Shown here in pieces: positions 51,211-59,978 of a stretch of 64,000 nucleotides of DNA; positions within the stretch are counted from its first letter, which is position 1; each line of letters begins with the position of its first letter. Source of the DNA: Rhodovulum steppense (GTDB lineage Bacteria; Pseudomonadota; Alphaproteobacteria; Rhodobacterales; Rhodobacteraceae); assembly GCF_004339675.1 (NCBI RefSeq), contig NZ_SLVM01000008.1, forward strand, positions 1 to 64,000. The letters are read 5' to 3'. The notes below the pieces were generated by a model, which saw nothing but the letters and a program-made list of their open reading frames with translations, was not told the origin of the DNA and searched no databases. The position numbers and the translations under genes were made by a program.

Positions 51211-52172
51211 GCCGGGCCTCCCAGCGGGTAATGGCAGCGCACCAGCCCCTTGGCGGGCGGCTGCACGGGGGGCGGCGTGTTCTGGCAGGTCGCGTCGGCA
51301 AAGGCGCAGCGCGGCGCGAACAGGCAGCCGGGCGGGCGGTCGAACTGCCCCGGCACCACGCCCGGGATCGTCGGCAACAGCCGGGTCGTCGCCCGTTCGG
51401 GCAGCGCGGCCAGCAGCGCCGAGGTATAGGGATGATGGGGCGTGGCGAAAAGCGGGCCGACGGGCTGTTCCTCGACCTTCTGGCCGGCATATTGCACGCT
51501 GACGCGCCGCGCGGTTTCGGCCACCACGCCCATGTCATGCGTGATCAGGATCAGCGCCATGCCGGTCTCGGCCTGCAACGCGGTCAGCAGATCGAGGATC
51601 TGCGCCTGGATCGTGACGTCCAGCGCGGTCGTCGGTTCGTCCGCGATCAACAGCCGCGGGCGGCAGGCGATGGCCATGGCGATCATCACCCGCTGGCTCA
51701 TGCCTCCCGACATCTGGTGCGGATAGGCGCTCAGCCGCCGGACGGGATCGGGGATGCCCACCATCTCCATCAGTTCCAGCGCGCGGGCATGGCGGGCGCG
51801 GGCGTCAAGGCCGAGGTGCTTCTTCAGCCCCTCCTTGATCTGGAAACCGACGGTGAAACACGGATTCAGCGAGGACATCGGCTCCTGAAAGATCATCGCG
51901 ATGTCCTTGCCGATGATCCTGCGCCGGGTGCGCGGCGTCATCGCGCGCAGGTCCTTCCCGTCAAAGCGCATCTCGTCGGCTGTGACGGTCGCGGTCCAGG
52001 GCAGAAGCCCCATCAGCGCCAGCATCGACACCGACTTGCCCGAGCCGCTTTCGCCCACGATGGCCAGGATATCGCCCGGGTCCACCGTCACGTCGATGGC
52101 ATCGACGGCGCGGAAGCTGCCCGAAGCGGTTGCAAACTCGACCGAGAGGTTGCGGATCGACAGAAGCGCCAT
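51207..52172 (-). CDS. dipeptide ABC transporter ATPase (DppD/OppD type)
   Basis: A 321-residue ATPase with Walker A GESGSGKS, signature [15 protein letters not shown] and Walker [16 protein letters not shown]. The C-terminal extension carries [14 protein letters not shown], again the oligopeptide-class cysteine motif. It lies between the permease DppC and the second ATPase and should heterodimerise with the latter. Confidence 0.93.
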   Translation of the reverse strand: MALLSIRNLSVEFATASGSFRAVDAIDVTVDPGDILAIVGESGSGKSVSMLALMGLLPWTATVTADEMRFDGKDLRAMTPRTRRRIIGKDIAMIFQEPMSSLNPCFTVGFQIKEGLKKHLGLDARARHARALELMEMVGIPDPVRRLSAYPHQMSGGMSQRVMIAMAIACRPRLLIADEPTTALDVTIQAQILDLLTALQAETGMALILITHDMGVVAETARRVSVQYAGQKVEEQPVGPLFATPHHPYTSALLAALPERATTRLLPTIPGVVPGQFDRPPGCLFAPRCAFADATCQNTPPPVQPPAKGLVRCHYPLGGPA

Positions 52173-52175
52173 GCC

Positions 52176-53054
52176 TCAGCTCCGCTTCAGCTTGGGGTCA
52201 AGCGCATCGCGCAGCCCGTCGCCCATCAGGTTGATCGCCAGCACCGTGACCAGGATCGCGACACCGGGAAAGGTCACGACCCACCAGGCGCGCAGGATGA
52301 ACTCGCGCGCCTCGGCCAGCATCGTGCCCCATTCGGGCGTGGGGGGTTGCGCGCCCATACCCAGAAAGCCCAGCGCCGCAGCATCCAGGATCGCGGTGGA
52401 AAAGGACAGCGCCGCCTGCACGATGATCGGCGCAAGGCAATTGGGCAGGACGGTGACGAACATCAGCCGCGGCAGCCTTGCCCCCGCCACTCGCGCCGAG
52501 ACGACGTAATCGCGCGTGCGTTCCGACAGCACAGAGGCGCGGGTCAGCCGGACGTAATGGGGTTGCAGCACCAGCGCGATGGCGATCATCGCGTTCGTCA
52601 GCGACGGGCCCAGGATCGCCACCAGCACCAGCGCCAGCAAGAGCGAGGGGAAGGCAAGGATCACGTCCATCAGCCGCATGATCAGACTGTCCAGCCATCG
52701 CGGCGAGAAGCCCGCGATCAGCCCCAGAAGGATCCCGCCCGAGGCCGCGACCACCACCACCACGATGCCGACGAAGAAGGAATAGCGCGCCCCATGGATA
52801 AGCCGCGAAAGCATGTCGCGGCCCAGGGGATCGGTGCCCAGCGGAAAGGCCCAGTCGCCCCCCGCGATCCAGGCAGGCGGCAGAAGGACGCTCTGGCGGA
52901 ATTGCTGGGTCGGGTCATAGGGGGCCAGCAGCGGCGCGAACAGCGCCACGAAGGCAAAGGCCGCAAAGACCCACAGCCCGATCACCGCGCCGCGGTTTTC
53001 GCGGAAATAGTACCAGAACTCGGCCAGCGGCCCCTGTCGCAGCGCCACGCTCAT
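52176..53054 (-). CDS. dipeptide ABC transporter permease (DppC type)
   Basis: A 292-residue inner-membrane permease with six predicted helices. The N-terminal OppC domain (GAVIGLWVFAAFAFVALFAPLLAPYDP) is followed by GTDPLGRDMLSRLIHGARYS. The EAA-like coupling loop is in RVAGARLPRLMFVTVLPNCLAPI. The true start is ATG 53054, which overlaps the DppB stop by 4 bases. Confidence 0.93.
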   Translation of the reverse strand: MSVALRQGPLAEFWYYFRENRGAVIGLWVFAAFAFVALFAPLLAPYDPTQQFRQSVLLPPAWIAGGDWAFPLGTDPLGRDMLSRLIHGARYSFFVGIVVVVVAASGGILLGLIAGFSPRWLDSLIMRLMDVILAFPSLLLALVLVAILGPSLTNAMIAIALVLQPHYVRLTRASVLSERTRDYVVSARVAGARLPRLMFVTVLPNCLAPIIVQAALSFSTAILDAAALGFLGMGAQPPTPEWGTMLAEAREFILRAWWVVTFPGVAILVTVLAINLMGDGLRDALDPKLKRS

Positions 53055-54061
53055 TTGCGTGCCCGGATCTTGGGGTTGATGAAGCCGTACAGGATGTCGA
53101 CCGTCAGGTTCACCACCATCACCATCGACGCGATCAGCAGCAGCCCCCCCTGAACCACCGGGTAATCGCGCCGGAAGATTGAGTCGACCATCCACTTGCC
53201 GATGCCGGGCCAGGAAAAGATCGTCTCGGTCAGGATCGCGCCGGCCAGCAGCGTGCCCACCGAGAGCCCGATCACCGTGACGACCGGGATCATGGCGTTG
53301 CGCAGCGCATGCAGCCCGTTCACCCGCAGCGGCGACAGGCCCTTGGCGCGGGCGGTGCGGATATAGTCCTCGGACAGCACCTCAAGCATGGCGGACCGGG
53401 TCTGGCGTGCGATCACCGCCAGCGGGATCGTGCCCAGCACGATGGTCGGCAGGATCAGATGCCGCACCGCCGAGCCGAACGCCCCCGACTGCCCCGACAG
53501 CACCGAGTCGATCAGCATGAAGCCTGTCACCGGCTCGAAGAAGTACAGCAGCCCCATCCGCCCCGAAACCGGCGTCCAGCCCAGATTTCCTGAAAAGACG
53601 ATGATAAGCAGCAGCGCCCACCAGAAGATCGGCATCGAATAGCCCACAAGTGCCGTGGACATCAGCGCCCTGTCGAACAGCTTGCCGCGATTGACCGCCG
53701 CGATCACCCCGGCGGGCAGGCCGATCGCGATGGCAAAGACGATCGCGCAGAGCGACAGTTCCAGCGTGGCCGGGAACAGCGCAAAGAACTCGTCCCAGAC
53801 CGGGCGCTTGGTGACATAGGACACGCCCAGATCGCCCTGCAACACCCCCGTCAGATAGGTCCAGAACTGCACCGGCAGCGGCTTGTCGAAGCCGAACTGG
53901 GTGACAAGTTCGGCATAGCGTTCCTCGGTCAGCCCGCGCTCGCCCGCCATCACGATGATCGGATCGCCCGGCAGCACGCGGATGAAGGCGAACGAGATCA
54001 GCGTCACGCCCAGAAAGGTCGGCACGAAGGTCAGGAGCCGGGCAAGCAGATAGCGGATCAT
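53051..54061 (-). CDS. dipeptide ABC transporter permease (DppB type)
   Basis: A 336-residue permease. The N-terminus MIRYLLARLLTFVPTFLGVTLISF and RVLPGDPI are typical of DppB/OppB. The coupling loop is TARAKGLSPLRVNGLHALRNAMIPV, and TETIFSWPGIGKWM closes the domain. It overlaps the M24 peptidase gene by 4 bases at its start, so peptidase and transporter are translated together. Confidence 0.93.
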   Translation of the reverse strand: MIRYLLARLLTFVPTFLGVTLISFAFIRVLPGDPIIVMAGERGLTEERYAELVTQFGFDKPLPVQFWTYLTGVLQGDLGVSYVTKRPVWDEFFALFPATLELSLCAIVFAIAIGLPAGVIAAVNRGKLFDRALMSTALVGYSMPIFWWALLLIIVFSGNLGWTPVSGRMGLLYFFEPVTGFMLIDSVLSGQSGAFGSAVRHLILPTIVLGTIPLAVIARQTRSAMLEVLSEDYIRTARAKGLSPLRVNGLHALRNAMIPVVTVIGLSVGTLLAGAILTETIFSWPGIGKWMVDSIFRRDYPVVQGGLLLIASMVMVVNLTVDILYGFINPKIRARK

Positions 54062-55152
54062 GGCCCGACCACGATCAGTTCGCGGGGGCAGGCTGTCAAT
54101 GACCGGCAGCCGGTATCCGTCACAAGAATGTCGTCCTCGATCCGCACGCCGAAGCCGCCGATCCGGTAAAGCCCCGGCTCGTTGGTAAAGACCATGCCGG
54201 GTTCCAGCACCTGATGGTTGCCGCGCATGATATAGGGGGCCTCATGCACCTCGCGCCCCAGCCCATGGCCGGTCTTGGTGCGGATGCGGTCGGCAAAGGG
54301 CGATGCTTCGAGCACCGAGATCACCGCGTCGTCCACCTCATGCGCGCTCGCCCCCGGACGCGTGTGCGCGTGGCCCGCCTGATTGGCGCGCAGGACGGTG
54401 TCATAGACCTGTTCGGCCTCGTCGGTTGCATGCCCGACAAAGACGGTGCGCGTGATGTCGGCACATAACCCGCCCCAGCGCGCGCCGAAATCCAGAAGCA
54501 GCGCGTCGCCGGGCCGGATCGCGTAATCGGGCCGGGCGCTGGCATGGGGCCGTGCGGAATTGTCGGCCGCGGCCACGATCGGGGCAAAGGCCATGTCCTC
54601 GGCCCCTTGGGCGAACAGCGCCTGCACCAGCAGGCTTTCGACCTGCTTCTCGGTCTGCCCCATGCGCACATTGTCCAGCACATTGGCCAGCGCGCGTTCG
54701 GAAATCGCGATGGCACGCTCCAGCGCGGCGATCTCGGCCGCGGTCTTGCGGATGCGCAGCCCCGAGATCTCGCGCTCGGCATCGACGATGCGCAGCCCCG
54801 GCCATGCTGCCGCCAGCGCAAGCTGGACGAAGACGCGCATCACCTGCCCCTCGACCGCAAGGCTGGCAACCGGAAGATGGCGCGCCAGCGCCGCAAAGGC
54901 GGGCTGATAGCCGTCCTGATCGCGCCAGTCGAAGACCGCGCCGGAAAAGCCCAGCAGATCGAAGGACGCCAGTTCAAGGTTCGGCACCACCGCGGCGGGC
55001 GGCCCGTCGGCGGGGATCACGATCACCAGCGGCCGTTCGTTGGTGTGGAAATCATACCCCGTCATCCGGGCGAAATTCGGCCCCGGCACGATGGCGACCG
55101 CATCCACCCCCAGCCGGGCCGCAAGCCCCGCATAGTCCGACAATCCCGCCAT
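54058..55152 (-). CDS. M24 family Xaa-Pro-type peptidase
   Basis: A 364-residue pita-bread-fold peptidase. An N-terminal creatinase-like domain (about 1-130) precedes the catalytic part. Metal ligands fit the family: Asp in LLLDFGARW and ADITRTV, His in GHGLGREVHEAP, Glu in FTNEPG and Glu in GVRIEDDILV. No signal peptide, so it is cytosolic. It lies between the binding protein and the permease genes, and would trim imported proline-containing peptides or a related dipeptide. It overlaps DppB by 4 bases. Confidence 0.92.
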   Translation of the reverse strand: MAGLSDYAGLAARLGVDAVAIVPGPNFARMTGYDFHTNERPLVIVIPADGPPAAVVPNLELASFDLLGFSGAVFDWRDQDGYQPAFAALARHLPVASLAVEGQVMRVFVQLALAAAWPGLRIVDAEREISGLRIRKTAAEIAALERAIAISERALANVLDNVRMGQTEKQVESLLVQALFAQGAEDMAFAPIVAAADNSARPHASARPDYAIRPGDALLLDFGARWGGLCADITRTVFVGHATDEAEQVYDTVLRANQAGHAHTRPGASAHEVDDAVISVLEASPFADRIRTKTGHGLGREVHEAPYIMRGNHQVLEPGMVFTNEPGLYRIGGFGVRIEDDILVTDTGCRSLTACPRELIVVGP

Positions 55153-55173
55153 GTCCGCGCGCCCCCGTGCAGG

Positions 55174-55201
55174 GGGCGGGGCCCGCTGACAGGCCCCGCC
55201 C
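55174..55201 (-). terminator. strong intercistronic hairpin after the binding-protein gene
   Basis: GGGCGGGGCC (55174-55183) and GGCCCCGCCC (55192-55201) form a perfect 10-bp stem with an 8-base loop; a competing hairpin CGCCCCC/GGGGGCG lies at 55160-55178. There is no U tract. It sits between the abundant binding-protein gene and the peptidase/permease genes, where a partial terminator or RNA-stabilising stem is common. Confidence 0.6.
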
Positions 55202-55217
55202 CGGTTCTTTCAGTGCC

Positions 55218-56810
55218 TTACTGCGAAAGGCCTACATCGGTGAAGATATGCCCGCCCAGCGGATGCACCTTGTAGCCCTCGACCTCGGGGCGCACCGGCA
55301 TGAACACGACCGAATGCGCGATGGTCGCCCAGGGCGCCTGGTCCTTGAAGACCACCTGCGCCTCTTCGTAAAGCGCGGTGCGCTCGGCCACATCGGTCGT
55401 GACCTTGGCCATCTGGATCAGATCCTCGAACGGCTCGTAGCACCATTGCGCGCGGTTCGAACTGCCCCGCCCGTCGCAGCCCAGAAGCACCGCCAGGAAG
55501 TTGTCCGGATCGCCATTGTCCCCGGTCCAGCCCAGAAGCAGCGCGCCATCGCGGTCCAGTTCGCGCGACCGGCTGAGATACTCGCCCCATTCATAGGTCA
55601 CGATCTCGACGCCCACGCCGATCTTGGCGAAATCCTCCTGGATCAGTTCGGCCATGCGGCGCGCATTCGGGTTGTAGGGCCGCTGCACCGGCATCGCCCA
55701 GACCTTCATGTTCAGGCCGCTGACGCCTTCCTCCTCCAGCATCGCCCTGGCGGCCTCGGGGTCGTAGGGATCGTCCTCGACGGCGTCGTTATAGGACCAC
55801 ATGGTTGGCGGGATCGGGTTCTTGGCGATCTCGCCCGAGCCCTGGAACACCACGTCGATGATCGCCTGCTTGTCGATCGCCATGTTCAGCGCCTTGCGCA
55901 CCCTTGCATTGTCGAACGGCGCCATGGTGGTGTTGTAGGCCAGATAGCCCACGTTCAGCCCTTCCTGTTCCAGCACGTTGATGCCCGGATCGTCCTTCAT
56001 CGCCTGGATGTCGGCGGGGTTCGGGAAGGGCATGACATGGCATTCGCCCGCCTTCAGCTTCTGGTAGCGCACCGACGCATCGGGGGTGATGGCAAAGACC
56101 AGATTCTCGACCTTGGGCTTGCCCGCGTCCCAGTAATCGGCATTGCGCTGGTAGCGGATCACCGCATCCTTCTGATAGGCGACAAAGCGGAACGGGCCGG
56201 TGCCCACGGGCTTCTGGTTCAGCATCTCGGGCGTGCCCGCGGCCAGCATCGCATCGGCATATTCGGCCGACAGGATCGAGGCGAAATCCATCGCGAGGTT
56301 CGCGATGAAGGGCGCTTCGGGCCGGTTGAGGACGAATTTCACCGTGTAGTCGTCGACCTTCTCGATCGAGGCGATCAGATCGGCCATCGACATGCCGTCG
56401 AAATATTCCCACGTCCCGCCCGAGGCATTGTGCATGGGATGATCGGCCAGCCGCTGACGTTCAAAGCTGAAGATCACGTCATCCGCATTGAAATCGCGGG
56501 TCGGCGTGAAGCCGTCGACGGAATGGAACCGGACCCCCTGGCGCAGGTGGAACGTGTATTCCAGCCCGTCCTCGGATGCCTCGTAGCTTTCGGCAAGGCC
56601 GGGCACGACATTGGTGGTGCCCGTTTCGAATTCTACAAGCCGGTTATAGACCGGGTGCGAGGAGGCATCGAAGGTCGTGCCCGAGGTGTAAAGCGCCGGG
56701 TCGAAACCTTCGGGCGAGCCCTCGGAGCAATAGACCAGCGTCTGGGCGGACGCCCCGACGCCGATCAGCGCCAGCATGCCGACCGTTACCAAGAGGTTTT
56801 TCAGTGTCAT
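55218..56810 (-). CDS. dipeptide ABC transporter substrate-binding protein
   Basis: A 530-residue periplasmic SBP_bac_5 protein. A signal peptide ends at ASA (about residue 22). The mature protein opens QTLVYCSEGSPEGFDPALYTSG and has the family segment GLEYTFHLRQGVRFHSVDG. A cysteine pair (about 285-300 region and the late CDGRGSSNRAQWCYEPF) is as in DppA. The ribosome site GGGAGAAG precedes ATG 56810. As first gene it delivers peptides or related ligands to the permease pair. The ligand is not certain. Confidence 0.93.
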   Translation of the reverse strand: MTLKNLLVTVGMLALIGVGASAQTLVYCSEGSPEGFDPALYTSGTTFDASSHPVYNRLVEFETGTTNVVPGLAESYEASEDGLEYTFHLRQGVRFHSVDGFTPTRDFNADDVIFSFERQRLADHPMHNASGGTWEYFDGMSMADLIASIEKVDDYTVKFVLNRPEAPFIANLAMDFASILSAEYADAMLAAGTPEMLNQKPVGTGPFRFVAYQKDAVIRYQRNADYWDAGKPKVENLVFAITPDASVRYQKLKAGECHVMPFPNPADIQAMKDDPGINVLEQEGLNVGYLAYNTTMAPFDNARVRKALNMAIDKQAIIDVVFQGSGEIAKNPIPPTMWSYNDAVEDDPYDPEAARAMLEEEGVSGLNMKVWAMPVQRPYNPNARRMAELIQEDFAKIGVGVEIVTYEWGEYLSRSRELDRDGALLLGWTGDNGDPDNFLAVLLGCDGRGSSNRAQWCYEPFEDLIQMAKVTTDVAERTALYEEAQVVFKDQAPWATIAHSVVFMPVRPEVEGYKVHPLGGHIFTDVGLSQ

Positions 56811-57391
56811 CGTCTTCTCCCTTCGGATCGTGATGAGGGTGCATTTTCGTGGCCGCTCGCGGCCCCGATCGTATCAATGGCAGGCGCCGGACCACAGCCC
56901 CACCGCATGGGGCCGACCCGGGCGAACAGAGCGCTGCATCGGTGGGGTTCCACATGGATCCGCCGGGGTCTGCGCCAGTTGCACCAGAGGGCCGGGCCCG
57001 CCCGTCCTGCGCGTTCGATTCGTGCGCCGGGAACGCTGCCCGGTCCCATACGGCCGCCGGGCGGTTCATGCGGATCGGGCTGCCCCGGTGGCGTGCGGCG
57101 CCTTCGGAGCCGTGGGGGGTGGGGTGCGCCTCTGGCGTCATCTGAGTCCTCTCCCGGCGCCTCAATGAACCCCATAGGCGCGCCAAAGAAAACCCGTTTC
57201 TGCATCTCGGCCCCGCGGGCATGGACGGAAACCGAACCGCCCCGGGAACGGGCGCGGACGTCGCGCCGCACCTGGTGGCACGTCCCTCGACCGACGTCCA
57301 TTCCCCGCCCGAGCTGTCAATCCCGTCTTTGGTCTTGCAGCCCCTGCCCGCAATACGCCCTAAGATCGACAAGGGGTCGGGAGTAGAGGAC
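56811..57391. other. 581-base divergent intergenic region
   Basis: This lies between the transporter operon (leftward) and the histidine kinase (rightward). Open frames exist on several strands but their translations are Arg/Pro-rich and look non-coding. I see small GC hairpins (for example CAGCCCCACCGCATGGGGC, about 56893-56911) but no convincing promoter. It must hold the promoters of both units. Confidence 0.5.
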
Positions 57392-59044
57392 TTGGAACAG
57401 CGGCGGGACAGCACCGGACCGTCCAGGACAGCGCGCGACGCTGGGTGGCAGCGCGGTAACTGGCATCCCTTCGCCTCGCTCAAGGGGCGGCTTGCGCTGG
57501 GCGCGGGCATGATAGGACTGGTCGCGATCCTGTCGGGCGCGCTGACGCTTTACGGCATGGGCCAGGTCTCGCAACGCATCGCCGAGTCGCTGCAGGCCGA
57601 ACGACGCATCGCGCGCTATTCGGTGCTGTCCACGCAGATCTCTGCCTTCATCGCGATCTCGGCCGAGGCGATGCAGGCCGGCCTGTCGCTCGACGAACGC
57701 GCCGCGCGGATGGAAACCGCGATCCGGGGACTGGAAGGCACCTTCGCGCTGATGCGCCAGGATCTCGGGGCGGCGGTCGCCCAGGCCCGCGGCCAGGGAC
57801 TGAACGAACAGTCGCGCCGTGCCACGCAAAGCATCGCGATCGCACGGATGGAGGCATTGTTCACGTCCACGCGCGACGGGCTGCTGTCGGGGCAGACCGG
57901 CACGGACGAGGCGCGCGCCTATCTCGCGGGTTTCGCGCAGGCGGTGGAATCCCTGCTGAATGCCGCCGTGGCAGACGAGATGCGCGTCCGCGACCAGATC
58001 GTCGCCGGAATCGGCGACCTGCGCCGCCAACTGACGCTGATGGCCCTGGGTATCTCGGCGTTGGTCGTAGGGATGTTCGGGGCCTTCTATTTCGGCCTTG
58101 TGCGGCCGCAACTGGGCCGTCTCGACCTTGCCCGGGAGGCCGCGCAACGGATCGGGCGCGGCGAGTTCGATGTCACGCTGCCCGAGGATCGCGGCGACGA
58201 GATCGGCCGGTTGTTCGCCGAGACGAACCGCGCGTCCCGTGCGCTAGCCCGCCGTCGCGACGAGGTGGAGGCCGAATGGGCCCGCCTGAACGAAACCATT
58301 TCCGCGCGCACCGAAGAGCTGCGCGCGGCAAACGAGGCGCTGGCGCGGACCGACGAGGAACGGCGCCGCTTCTTCGCCGATATAGGCCACGAACTGCGCA
58401 CGCCCCTGACCGTGATCTTGCTTGAATCCGAACTTGGCCTTAAGGGCGTGGGCGATGCACATGCGGGTTTCGAGACGATCCGCGCCCGGGCCCGCCGTCT
58501 GGGGCAGCGGATCGACGATCTGTTGCGGGTGGCGCGCTCGGAAAGCGGGCGCATTGAACTCACGCGCGAGCCTTGCGACCTGGGACGCATCGCCACCGAC
58601 GCCGTCGCCGATATCCGGGTCGAGATCGAAGCCGCCGCCATGACGGTCGAGGTCGCGGCCGTATCGGGGCTGCAGGTGACGTCCGATCCGGATTGGCTGC
58701 GCCAGGTGATCGCCGGTCTTGCCCAGAACGCGGTGCGCCATGCCGGGTCGGGCGGTCGCCTGTCGATCGACGTCGTCGCCGACAACGGCGCGGGCGTCGT
58801 GCGCGTCACCGATAACGGCCCCGGCGTGCCCACGGACGAGATCGGCCGCGTCTTCACTCGGTTTCATCGTGGCAAGACCGGTCCGCGCGCCGGGGGCTTC
58901 GGCATCGGGCTTGCGCTCGCGAAATGGCTTGTGGAACAGATGGGCGGCAAGATCGCGCTGATCAGCCCGGTGCCCGAGGGGCAGCGCCTTGGCGATGAAC
59001 CCGGCACGCTGGTCGAGGTGCGCCTGCCCTTGATCAAGGAGTGA
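57392..59044 (+). CDS. sensor histidine kinase upstream of pqq genes
   Basis: A 550-residue membrane kinase. Helix one at about 34-56, a sensor region of about 160 residues, helix two at about 214-236, a HAMP domain (AAQRIGRGEFDVTLPEDRGDEIGRLF), a coiled coil, then the phospho-acceptor His333 in FFADIGHELRTPL. The N box is GLAQNAVRHAG, with DNGPGVP and GGFGIGLALAK after it. I prefer TTG 57392, with GGGAG 8 bases upstream; an ATG at 57221 would add 57 low-complexity residues and lacks a ribosome site. The response regulator follows 9 bases later. Confidence 0.88.
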   Translation: MEQRRDSTGPSRTARDAGWQRGNWHPFASLKGRLALGAGMIGLVAILSGALTLYGMGQVSQRIAESLQAERRIARYSVLSTQISAFIAISAEAMQAGLSLDERAARMETAIRGLEGTFALMRQDLGAAVAQARGQGLNEQSRRATQSIAIARMEALFTSTRDGLLSGQTGTDEARAYLAGFAQAVESLLNAAVADEMRVRDQIVAGIGDLRRQLTLMALGISALVVGMFGAFYFGLVRPQLGRLDLAREAAQRIGRGEFDVTLPEDRGDEIGRLFAETNRASRALARRRDEVEAEWARLNETISARTEELRAANEALARTDEERRRFFADIGHELRTPLTVILLESELGLKGVGDAHAGFETIRARARRLGQRIDDLLRVARSESGRIELTREPCDLGRIATDAVADIRVEIEAAAMTVEVAAVSGLQVTSDPDWLRQVIAGLAQNAVRHAGSGGRLSIDVVADNGAGVVRVTDNGPGVPTDEIGRVFTRFHRGKTGPRAGGFGIGLALAKWLVEQMGGKIALISPVPEGQRLGDEPGTLVEVRLPLIKE

Positions 59045-59053
59045 TGCACCGCG

Positions 59054-59746
59054 ATGGCCGAAAACGCCAACAGCATACTGATCGTGGACGACGACCCCGA
59101 GATCACCTCGGCGCTGGCCCGGGGCCTCGGGCTGCATGGATATCGCACGATCTGCGCACATCGCGTCGAAGAGGCACTTATGCGGTTCCGCGAGGACCGG
59201 CCGGGGGCGGCCATCGTCGACGTGATGATCGGCTCCGACAGCGGGATCGAGCTGGTGCGCGCGCTGCGCGCCGAGGGCATCCGCACGCCGATCCTGATGC
59301 TGAGCGCGCTGTCCGAGGTCGAGGACCGCACCGCCGGGCTGGATGCGGGCGCGGATGACTACATCGCCAAGCCCTTTGCCTTTGACGAGCTGGTGACCCG
59401 TCTCAAGGTGCAGGAACGCCGCGCCCGCCGCTCGGACCCCGCCCCTGCCCTGCGGCTCGACCCCGCGATCCGCACCGTCCATGGCCCGGCGACCAGCATC
59501 ACGCTGACCGAGCGCGAATTCGCGCTGTTCGAACTGCTCTGGACCCATCGCGGCGAGGTGCTGTCGCGCGCGGACCTGTTCGACCGGCTCTGGGCGCGCG
59601 AGGGCACCAGTTCCGAGAATGTGGTCGACGTCTATATCGGCTACCTGCGCCGCAAATTAGCGCCAACGCGGGAGTTCGGATTCGAGCTGCGCACGCTGCG
59701 GAACCGCGGCTTCATGCTGGAGCCTGTGGCAGCGCTGGATACCTAA
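59054..59746 (+). CDS. OmpR-type response regulator
   Basis: A 230-residue regulator. The receiver domain has the acidic pair in VDDDPE and the phospho-acceptor Asp56 in AIVDVMIG; the lysine is in YIAKPFAF. The C-terminal winged helix (about 135-225: LTEREFALFELLWTHRGEVLSRADLFDRLW) binds DNA. It is the partner of the kinase just upstream. The pqqA start is 111 bases after its stop, with a repeat pair in between that would suit this protein. Confidence 0.93.
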   Translation: MAENANSILIVDDDPEITSALARGLGLHGYRTICAHRVEEALMRFREDRPGAAIVDVMIGSDSGIELVRALRAEGIRTPILMLSALSEVEDRTAGLDAGADDYIAKPFAFDELVTRLKVQERRARRSDPAPALRLDPAIRTVHGPATSITLTEREFALFELLWTHRGEVLSRADLFDRLWAREGTSSENVVDVYIGYLRRKLAPTREFGFELRTLRNRGFMLEPVAALDT

Positions 59747-59751
59747 GCCAC

Positions 59752-59784
59752 TTTCTTGGAACGGTTTTTATAATTTCTTAGAAC
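59752..59784 (+). promoter_or_regulatory. paired direct repeats upstream of pqqA
   Basis: TTTCTTGGAAC (59752-59762) and TTTCTTAGAAC (59774-59784) are 11-base copies with one difference, 22 bases apart start to start, that is two helical turns. Each also contains TTC-N3-GAA symmetry. OmpR-type regulators typically bind such tandem repeats on one face of DNA. AT-rich sequence lies between them. Confidence 0.6.
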
Positions 59785-59819
59785 AATTCTTTTGACGCGA
59801 AGGCCGCCAGTGCCGAATA

Positions 59820-59838
59820 TTCCCGTATCCTTCGGGAA
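59820..59838 (+). promoter_or_regulatory. hairpin in the pqqA leader
   Basis: TTCCCG (59820-59825) and CGGGAA (59833-59838) form a 6-bp stem with loop TATCCTT, ending 4 bases before the AAGGGAGA ribosome site region of pqqA. It could mark the end of the regulator message, or affect pqqA translation. Confidence 0.4.
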
Positions 59839-59857
59839 CCTTAAGGGAGAACTCATC

Positions 59858-59956
59858 ATGGCCTGGACCAAACCGACCCTCCGCGAGATCGAGTGCGGCA
59901 TGGAAATCAACATGTACGGCCCGGACAGCGGCGACGATCAGGGCGGCCTGTTCTGA
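59858..59956 (+). CDS. pqqA: PQQ precursor peptide PqqA
   Basis: A 32-residue ribosomal precursor of the cofactor pyrroloquinoline quinone. The two residues joined to build PQQ are recognisable as Glu16 and Tyr20 in MEINMY. The N-terminal leader AWTKPTLREIECG is typical, while the C-terminal tail after Tyr20 (GPDSGDDQGGLF, 12 residues) is longer than in short PqqA peptides. The AAGGGAGA site lies well before ATG 59858. PqqD binds it and PqqE makes the cross-link. Confidence 0.93.
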   Translation: MAWTKPTLREIECGMEINMYGPDSGDDQGGLF

Positions 59957-59978
59957 TCGGCTGCGCGCGGAGGCCACG

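Noticed and set aside
51231-53153. A long plus-strand frame opposite the transporter ATPase and permease genes
   Set aside because: Its translation is His/Arg/Gln-rich with no fold, and the other strand encodes intact ABC transporter proteins.
54552-57386. A plus-strand open frame of over 900 codons across the peptidase and binding-protein genes
   Set aside because: It is antisense to two complete, motif-bearing genes and has a low-complexity Arg/Pro/Ala translation.
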